From Ornithodoros turicata (lineage: Eukaryota > Arthropoda > Arachnida > Ixodida > Argasidae), in NCBI RefSeq assembly GCF_037126465.1, contig NC_088201.1, positions 79,946,273 to 80,010,272 of the forward strand: a stretch of 64,000 nt of DNA, given 5' to 3'. The stretch's first letter is position 1. Each line of letters starts with the position of its first letter. The translations under genes were made by a program, and so were the position numbers. This document shows positions 23,001 to 29,000 of this stretch, piece by piece. The notes beneath the pieces are model-generated. The model had not been told where the DNA came from. It made no database searches and worked only from the letters and a program-made list of their open reading frames with translations.

Positions 23001-26000
23001 GGTTTCCTAGTTTTCTGGTCTGGCAATTACAACCACAACGGCAGCAGCTAGCTTAATGGCATGGTCACCTCGTATCAAATAATATGAATGATGATGTCAC
23101 TGCTTGTCACTCTTCTATTATGTTACAATATGTGGCGTGAATGACTGTTTGTTAGCGGATGGGTACGTTTACCCAACGCCTTGAGGGTAGCTATAAACAA
23201 TCAAACAAACAAAACAGATTTTACAACGACATCCCGAGCAAAGAATCGGGGAGACCATTCTTGGGGAGTCACCGCGAGCATGTCGTACGAACTTTTATGG
23301 ACCTCAATCGCGCTTTGCCTAAACGGTGGAGCCTGTTATCCCACGCAACAAACGGAATTCGTACTATTGGAACAACAACTGCAAAAAAAGAAAAATAAAA
23401 CGAGAGAAAAAAAAACATGAATGGAAGATTTGTTGAGCCGTTTCGGTGATAGCTGGAGCAGGGGTTGGGCCAGCTTGATACAGTATAAAGATTACGGGAA
23501 AACATTGAGGAGGCAGATCAGATGCTTATTTTTTTTTTTTAGATGTCCAGTCAATGCACTGTTTCTTTGCACCACTTTTTGCGTGAAAACATCCTTCAAA
23601 CACACCTTCTTTGTGCTAAATAGTGCGACAGAAGGAAAATTTATTACACCTTGTCTTGAAAAGTGTGCTTGCGAGAAGGTGTGGGATTTTGTCCACAACG
23701 CGGCACACCGTCGTTTCTGACACATTCACAATGTCTCCCGTGGCAGTTCGAAAAGTCCTAACGCCATAAAATCACATGTCGACGGGCAGCTGTAGCACAG
23801 GAGGTAGAGGCAGCCCACGATTGCACACATTTTCCTCCAGCGGCAATATATCCAAAAGGCTTCGTACGGTTGTCTTCATGAAGCGGGTACCGCTTCATGA
23901 AGACAACCGTATACCATATGAGGAACTCGTGATCATCAAAATGGTCAAAAGGAGTTTGATGGCCCCTTATTGAACGTTGTCGCTCAGTGGTAATGTTGTC
24001 AGCACCCAGTTAAAGGCTATCGTGGCACAAAACGCAGTCGATGGACGCAGCGAACGACCTGTCTTGCGCCATGACACCAGCCAAACTCGAGTTGAGGAGC
24101 GTTCTCAAGGTAGCACCGATGCTACCTCGAGATTTTCGAGGAATGCATGGAGGAATTCCTCCACTCGAGGAGCGTTTCGAGTCAAGGTCGATTTATGAAG
24201 CGCAAAACCGGCCTCGAGGAGCAGCTCGAGTCAAATTTCGAGTCGAGGCTCGTTCAAGAATACCGCGGTAAGGAGGTTGAGTGAAAGAGAGTGGCTGCTT
24301 TGTCCCTTCAGATGACGAACCCTAGAAGTGGCTGGGAAGGCGTGTTAGCTTAGCTCAATCGGTAGAGCCCTGGATCGGTAATCCAGAAGATGTGGGTTCG
24401 CCTCCTACAGCTGGCTAACCTTTTCAATGACTTCCATCTTTCATCGTTAATATCTTAGGCAATCTGAGGTTTTGTATGTATTTCTCCCTTATATGTTGTT
24501 CCAGCCTCCGAACATCAGTTGTCTCAGGTCGAAGGGTGCAACGCTATATCAGTTTTGCTCTGTGACATAGTTTTTGGTTTTGTTGAGCTGTTTCAGTGGC
24601 TTTGTGCTATGGTAATTTAAGTACAGTTAAAAGTTGTGTTTATTGTTGTGTTCATGTATACAGGGTGTTTTTTTCACCCAGCGGTTGTCGCGACTGGAGG
24701 AGTCGATCCTCCATCGCCTTCGCCTCGATGTTGCCCTGACCCCTCTGCTCCTCTCTAAGATGGATAGACGGACGTCCGCGATGTGTCCCTGCAGTGCTGC
24801 AGTCGCCGACATATGCCATCTTTTGTTGCACTGCAAGCGGTACGCCGGCCTCCGAGCCGTTCTCGCCTCAAGTCTCACTTCCCTTGGCCACAGGGAACTT
24901 TCCGTGGCGACGCTGCTGGGACCTGTCCGGCATTCCAGACAGTGGGCAGTCACCCGAGCACTCTTGCGATACCTGAAGGACACTGGGCTGCTCAGCAGCC
25001 TTTGAGACACCCCATCGTCCCCCGCCACTTTTTCTTTTCCTTTTTTGCTTCTTTTTTCTCTTTTGGGAATAGCAAGTCGGCTTCGACCTGTCTGACCTTT
25101 CCTCCTTTTTTTCTTTTTTCTTCTTCTTCAATAAACATATCCCCCCACACACCTCCTGGGCATACTGTCATTTAATCAGTATGGAACACTTGCTGAAACC
25201 CACATGACTCGTGTCATCGTTTCCTTCGTAGCGTGCCTGAATCCATTCGTGCACCCTATTCGTCCCCATAGGGCGCCCTAAGGGCCCCCTGTTCGTCCGC
25301 ATTGATGGACGCTTCTCGCTGAGAAAGGGTGTACGCTGCCATACAAAGAGACACGAACAACGTTACTATGTGAAGGCAACTCACCTCCAGCACATACTTG
25401 GTAACATCTCTCACGTCCTGTGATACGAACATATTGAGTATTGGCGATAGACCAAGTTTTACCACGAGGTTAGCTAACGTCTTGTTCCAGTCAGGGATGT
25501 TGACATTTGTAGGGGTCACGGGCCACATCGCGACGCCCACTTGACTCATTATTTCTCGTAAAGCCTCCATGCCTTTAGCTTCCGATATATCTGCAATATG
25601 TGTAACGAAATTCATTAATATGTAGAGAGAGTTTGGGCGTAATATACACTATTGGGTACAAAGATGTCCATTGTGCTACTGTAGGGCACCGCACTGGCCT
25701 GGATCTGAGTATCGGGCATACGTTGCCGCCAACTCTAAACTAATAACTAGCAGGCACGCCAAGAAAGCAAAAGCGTTGATGCCATCTTGGCAGGCAGGTT
25801 ATGCGTCCAGGCGGATATCCTGCAGGACAGTCTATCCAACTAGTGGACGACCATCTTACCTAAACTTCATTAATTAAATTACTGAATAATGTTTTCTGGG
25901 GAATCCGAGGCATCAGAATTGCAGCTAGTCACTATTCCAATCCAACGTCCTCATTAAACACACCGAGAAGCGAACGTATCTAAATTGCCAAATTTTGCTA

Positions 26001-29000
26001 TGCAAATGAGCCGACCAACCATGTGAATGAGTGTGAATATGTTGACAGTGTGAATGGGTGTACGTCCTATTTTCTTCCACTTTCTGACAGGGCACCTATT
26101 CAGCACTGCACCTATATAGATAGGGCAGTGACGTAGTGCCTGCCGCACAGCCTACGCCTGAATTACTGAATTAGGTAACTCTTCAGTGGGCATCATACAG
26201 GAAGCAGTGCTCCTGCGGACCCACTGCCAACGCCTCGTGCTCCACAAGTCAAGAAAAGAAAGCAAAAAGAGAGTGACGCCTGCAGCGAAATTGATGCCGA
26301 GCTCATGAATTGTTTCCATAACGAGACATCAGAAAACGAGCACTATGGACTTTATGTTGCTGCCACCTTTGAGCAATTTTCACCAAGAAAAAAAAAAAAA
26401 AAACTGTCGCAAAGAGAATCCAGCAGATTCTCTTTGACATTGAGTATCATGACAGTCTGCAATTAGAGTTCCAAATTCATTTTAATAACTTGAGCGCCTC
26501 AATAAATCCAAAATAACGGCAGTACCTATCTATCCAGTCTAGAAGAGTCCAGTCCAGCCCAGTATCTCATCCGGGTTCTAACTGAACGTGTAAATGTATG
26601 TCAGATCTCATTCTACGCACATTGTAATCCAGCCGGTGCAAGGCACCTTGTTCTGACGTAAAGTAATCTGCTAGCTTTTCCTTCTTCATCGCAGCATGGG
26701 CCGATGCAAAGTGACTCCTAAGTGACTCTCCCAAGAGACCAAATTCCCAAGAGTGTCTTCACTGACGAGAAATTCTGAGTGGCAGTAGTGGGACTGCTTC
26801 CCATGAGGACATCATGCAGCCACACATAGGTTTGGACAACGTCATTTCTTAGCTCCTTATTCCCAATGATGGGATGATAAAAAAATTGCAATCGTGTAGC
26901 CATCACTCCAAATGCATTCTCCACGACGCTTCGTGCCCTGGAGAGCCGTGACTTGAACACTTTCTTTCTGTCGTCAAGCTCTCGGCCTGGGAAGGGCTGA
27001 ATGAGAAATGACTTGGGAACCCTTCGTCGCCTTCTAAAGCCTGAAATACGTGCCTGAAATAAAGTTGTTGTTGCTGTAAATGATAGTCTGTTCCACGTGG
27101 TTAGTTAGAACTGTTTGAAGTAAAACAATCGACAATGGATGATTCTCCAAAAATGTATGCATCGGAGCACCGGAGTACCACCCGCGAGTGCCACCGTACA
27201 CCATTAAGAATTCCGTACGTTGCATGGATGTGTACTGGATGTGCTTTCCTTCTATTGCAGCTGCACAGTCTCGAAAGTTCCACTTCTCTACGAACTGCTG
27301 ATTGATTAGGTTCCAGTCAAGCTGCGATGTGTGATTCAACTAGAGTGGAGACAGTGCTTTCCAATTGGCATCGCAGTCTTGCAATATCTTCGTGACCGTT
27401 ACAGTGTCCATTCGGTAGCTCATGGCTATGGGCTCCTTGTAGTTCGCCAGTAGACCTGCGTGAAATGTGTTATCGATCATACCCACAATCTTGTGAGAGA
27501 AATGTGAGAGCATTAACACGCATGCGAGTGTATGGCAAATTAGTACTGGAAAGAGAAATGAACTCAATAAATTATTCTTGTGTATACTAAAGAAGGGCTC
27601 ACATGTCTTCAAACCACAGTGAGCAAGTCATATCAAAACGACTCTGAGCCAGAACACGCCTCAGAGTCGCGGCGGGACGTTCGTCTGCGTGGATTGGGTG
27701 GGCATGGTTCGGCAGGTGTGTTACGTACAGTTGAGCAAGGTCCAGAAGCCATCAGACTCTGCTTTAGTCATTCTGCGAAAAAGTCAGTGCCTGTTACGCC
27801 TTCATTTGTACACTGGACATTTTAAATGAGTGAAGTAGCAACACGTACCTGAAGTAGCGAAAGTGGCACTACGGGTCTCCTATTCGCATTTCCTGAACCA
27901 GCTAATGAAATTCACTGTACACCGTGCGTTCGGTATCCATAACCCGTATGTAAGATCTTGCCGATTTCCTTTTACGCTTCCATCCCCTGTAGGCCGGAAT
28001 CGGGGCGATATTCCTCTTCTGTTCAGTGTTCATGTTTGGACAACGTTACGGTACCAACAATAGAACACGGTTTGTCCTTGGTCAGGTTCGTGTATGCACG
28101 TACGCCGTTGCCAGACATGACTGCTACATGCTACCAGACTGTCTGCTGACATACTGCTACACATGACTTCCGCTACGAATTCTCAAAATGACCTGATAGT
28201 GCCGTCGTCGCGCTGAGCCAAATTCCGTCCGTATGAACTAGATGAGGACGGTGAAGCGCAACGTGGCGAACCCTGGCTGGCGGCGCGGAACGCGGGCGTC
28301 GATTGACGATAGTTTGCACCGGACTGTAAACCAGCCTATAAACTGCCATACCGCAGACGTCGTTCGCACGGTGTGAGTGGGAATTGTGGGGTTGTACGAC
28401 TGGGAACCCTTCATACAGAGCATGAAGTCCATTCTGATTTCGTCTAACGGACCTGCTTTTGTGCCGGGATAAAGGAATGTGCAGTTGTATTCGCTCATGG
28501 TACACGTGAAGTTTTGTAGCCTCAAATGTGGAGAGAACAGCGCAACGAGATCACGGCACAATCGACCTAACATCGGTCAGGGCACAGAGAACACTGCGCC
28601 TATAGTTGGTGTAGACAAGTGGTTCTCAAACGTTTTTTTTTGCTCCGCCAAAGCGTTATCTCCCTCATACTAAATCCTAGGCAATACACGCATAAACATT
28701 GGAAGTGTTTTATTTCTTCTTTCGAGCGTCTTGAAAGCATTGTTTGTGGCTAGCGACCTTACCGCTGAATAGCCCTTCCAGTACCGTGTACATGAGCCAT
28801 CACGACATACTGTCTTGGCGTTCCTGGCGAGGAAAATGTCCTGTGAATGATATACTACGCAGAGAGCGCACAAAGGTCGATAGGAGGCGAATGTTACATG
28901 GTTTGAATCCCCTATGACATTGCGAAATTTCTTCCGCCCCCTAGGGGGAATTCCCCTCTGGTTGAGAACCCCTGGTGTAGACTGTATGAGCTATATTTAC

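Noticed and set aside
26150..26240. Alternative M13 exon reading SCMMPTEELP on the minus strand
   Set aside because: No good acceptor, stop codons close by in flanking frame, and the 28.4-kb candidate aligns better.
28173..28573. Two overlapping 110-codon minus-strand frames as a gene
   Set aside because: Only the 45-bp part matches M13; the rest has no recognisable features and would be intron.
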